A stretch of 14,453 nt of DNA, from the NCBI GenBank assembly GCA_964480565.1, contig CAYZSU010000054.1:1-14453 (forward strand). The letters are read 5' to 3'. Shown here in pieces: positions 13,786-14,453 of this stretch. A model generated the notes under the pieces. It ran no database searches, had not been told where the DNA came from, and saw nothing but the letters and a program-made list of their open reading frames with translations. The position numbers were made by a program, and so were the translations under genes. This DNA comes from CAYZSU01 sp964480565. Lineage in GTDB: Bacteria; UBA10199; 2-02-FULL-44-16; JAAZCA01. Positions within the stretch are counted from its first letter, which is position 1. Each line of letters opens with the position of its first letter.

Positions 13786-14453
13786 TTAATATCTGTAAAA
13801 ATCAGGTTTATAAGGCCCATTAATTGGAATATTCAAGTAATTGGATTGCTCATCTGTTAATTGGGTGAGTTCAATGCCCAATTTACTTAAGTGTAACCTG
13901 GCAACTTCTTCATCCAATGCCTTAGGCAACATATACACGCCAACATCATAATATTTTGTAAATAGTTCAATCTGAGCCAAGCATTGATTGGTAAATGAAT
14001 TGCTCATCACAAATGATGGATGTCCGGTGGCACAACCTAAGTTCACCAGGCGTCCTTCAGCAAGTACAAGAATGCTATGTCCATCTGGGAATGTGTACAT
14101 ATCCACTTGTGGTTTTATTTCAGTTTTTTTGACTTCAGGATGATCATTATACCATGCCATATGAATTTCATGATCAAAGTGACCGATATTGCAGACAATG
14201 GCTCTATCCTTCATATTGGACATATGCTCGCCAGTAATGACTTTGCAGCAACCTGTGGTTGTTACAAATATATTACCTTCAGTCACTGCTTTTTCCATGG
14301 TTGTGACTTCATAGCCTTCCATGGCAGCTTGCAATGCAATGATCGGATCGATCTCAGTAATAATAACTCGAGCACCTAAGCCTTTCATTGACTGTGCACA
14401 GCCTTTGCCGACATCGCCATAACCTGCAATCACTACAACTTTACCGGCTATCA
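13786..14453 (-). CDS. ahcY: S-adenosylhomocysteine hydrolase, C-terminal part (5' end outside window)
   Basis: The enzyme splits S-adenosylhomocysteine into adenosine and homocysteine in the methyl cycle, using bound NAD. The frame is open to the right edge (IAGKVVVIAGYGDVGKG), so the GTG at 14433 is internal and about half the protein is missing. The NAD-binding GxGxxGKG motif is at the edge, followed by ITEIDPIIALQAAMEGYEV, VTTTGCCKVI, IVCNIGHFDHEI, LAEGRLVNLGCATGHPSFVM and SFTNQCLAQIEL. The end YKPDFYRY matches the family C-terminus, where the last Lys and Tyr contact NAD of the partner subunit. It is convergent with lemA. Confidence 0.96.
   Translation of the reverse strand, partial: IAGKVVVIAGYGDVGKGCAQSMKGLGARVIITEIDPIIALQAAMEGYEVTTMEKAVTEGNIFVTTTGCCKVITGEHMSNMKDRAIVCNIGHFDHEIHMAWYNDHPEVKKTEIKPQVDMYTFPDGHSILVLAEGRLVNLGCATGHPSFVMSNSFTNQCLAQIELFTKYYDVGVYMLPKALDEEVARLHLSKLGIELTQLTDEQSNYLNIPINGPYKPDFYRY

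Overview
The window is a gene-dense, AT-rich bacterial segment: intronless genes, Shine-Dalgarno sites, short intergenic gaps and an outer-membrane export gene, so a Gram-negative bacterium. An ATP-citrate lyase split into two genes, a eukaryotic-type NADP-isocitrate dehydrogenase, a two-CW cysteine protein, and the style of RimO and MlaC together suggest a deltaproteobacterial lineage (Desulfobacterota, perhaps Desulfobacterales). This placement is an inference from gene content only. Dispersed palindromic repeats are unusually frequent for 14 kb.

Layout. (1) 1-5747: the 3' end of icd, a small two-CW protein, a rho-independent terminator, then aclB and aclA (ATP-citrate lyase) and a secreted IPT/TIG plus beta-propeller protein whose start codon overlaps the aclA stop. 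Citrate lyase and isocitrate dehydrogenase are neighbouring steps of the TCA cycle; in this setting they could serve reductive CO2 fixation or, as known in Desulfobacter, citrate formation with ATP gain. (2) 5751-7064: rimO, the radical-SAM methylthiotransferase of ribosomal protein S12. (3) 7217-11160: an envelope operon of a TolC-type outer-membrane efflux protein, an MlaC-type phospholipid carrier and an alkaline-phosphatase-superfamily phosphodiesterase (4-nt stop/start overlap). (4) 11381-13527: a TPM-domain membrane protein, a nucleotidyltransferase-fold protein and LemA. (5) 13786 to the end, minus strand: the C-terminal part of S-adenosylhomocysteine hydrolase, convergent with lemA and separated from it by a perfect palindromic bidirectional terminator.

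The most unusual signal is a set of short inverted-repeat elements. Element A (7269-7394, 126 bp = 42 codons, 22-bp terminal inverted repeats matching at 20 positions) sits in frame inside the signal-peptide region of the TolC-like gene, much like the palindromic elements known to insert in Rickettsia proteins. Removing it joins a basic n-region directly to a hydrophobic core, and that reconstructed signal peptide resembles that of the adjacent MlaC. Related end sequences occur at 12180-12202 and, more weakly, at the start of mlaC. A second family (element B) has two diverged copies, after rimO and after the phosphodiesterase gene. A third repeat (element C, with the widespread GTCATTTCGAGGAACGAAG core) lies after lemA. 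No tRNA, rRNA, CRISPR array, transposase or phage gene was seen.
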